Assembly (NCBI GenBank): GCA_041557595.1 | Contig: JBFFGE010000141.1 | Coordinates: 1-12,969 of the forward strand | From: JAOTYV01 sp041557595 | GTDB lineage: Bacteria > Pseudomonadota > Alphaproteobacteria > UBA8366 | DNA: 12,969 nt | Direction: 5' to 3' | In this document: in pieces, positions 12,921-12,969 of the stretch | Layout of the letters: each line of letters starts with the position of its first letter | How positions within the stretch are numbered: position 1 is the stretch's first letter | The notes under the pieces: generated by a model | What the model was told of the DNA's origin: nothing | Databases searched by the model: none | Seen by the model: the letters and a program-made list of their open reading frames with translations, nothing else | Position numbers and translations under genes: made by a program

Positions 12921-12969
12921 TTATACGTCGCCGGACGGTAAAATCGGCAGGTAGCGCCGCCGGGTCATC
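12921..12969 (-). CDS. Possible 3' end of a convergent gene (5' partial)
   Basis: On the - strand the frame entering from the window edge ends at TAA (12923-12921) and reads TRRRYLPILPSGDV after an ATG codon at the edge. The GC-rich codons and the 13-bp gap to the convergent upstream gene fit the C-terminus of a real gene continuing beyond the window. With only 15 codons visible, this could also be chance. Confidence 0.3.
   Translation of the reverse strand, partial: MTRRRYLPILPSGDV

Overview
This window looks like chromosomal DNA of a GC-rich alphaproteobacterium, possibly Rhodospirillales or Rhizobiales-like. The reasons are high G+C at third codon positions, a Tat-exported multicopper oxidase, an extracytoplasmic-function (ECF) sigma / anti-sigma pair, PRC-barrel and GGDEF proteins, and a CoxMSL-type molybdenum hydroxylase operon. 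This is inferred from gene types, not from a marker gene.

Left part (1-5341): the window opens inside an unrecognised + strand gene ending at 237. A 109-bp spacer packed with inverted repeats separates it from a convergent, CueO-like multicopper oxidase (350-1777, - strand). Upstream of the oxidase is a candidate promoter with a 19-bp spacer, then about 420 bp with no convincing gene. Next on the - strand come a 57-residue exported peptide with its own ribosome site and hairpin terminator, and, upstream of it, an exported PRC-barrel protein. Divergent from these is an ECF sigma factor gene that overlaps its membrane anti-sigma gene by ATGA. The intergenic region carries two divergent promoter-like elements of identical layout, GGGAATAA-N14-(C/A)GTCT. 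One faces the PRC gene and one faces the sigma gene. The simplest reading is that the sigma factor controls both itself and the PRC-barrel/peptide unit.

Middle (5350-6306): a single-gene diguanylate cyclase on the - strand. It has an intact GGDEF site and RxxD inhibitory site, but its N-terminal receiver domain has lost the phospho-acceptor aspartate.

Right part (6459-12969): a tightly overlapping - strand operon encodes the FAD (M), iron-sulfur (S) and molybdopterin (L) subunits of a molybdenum hydroxylase, followed by an ACMSD-type amidohydrolase. Divergent from it are a TauD/TfdA-type Fe(II)/2-oxoglutarate dioxygenase and an unrecognised 140-residue protein. Together these suggest a small catabolic cluster for an aromatic or N-heteroaromatic compound, with hydroxylation by the Mo enzyme, an amidohydrolase-type reaction, and an extra oxygenation. 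The substrate cannot be read from the sequence. The amidohydrolase has Thr where the family normally has a catalytic His in the H-G-G-G motif. The window ends with what may be the last 15 codons of a convergent - strand gene.

No tRNA, rRNA, CRISPR array, transposase or phage gene was seen.
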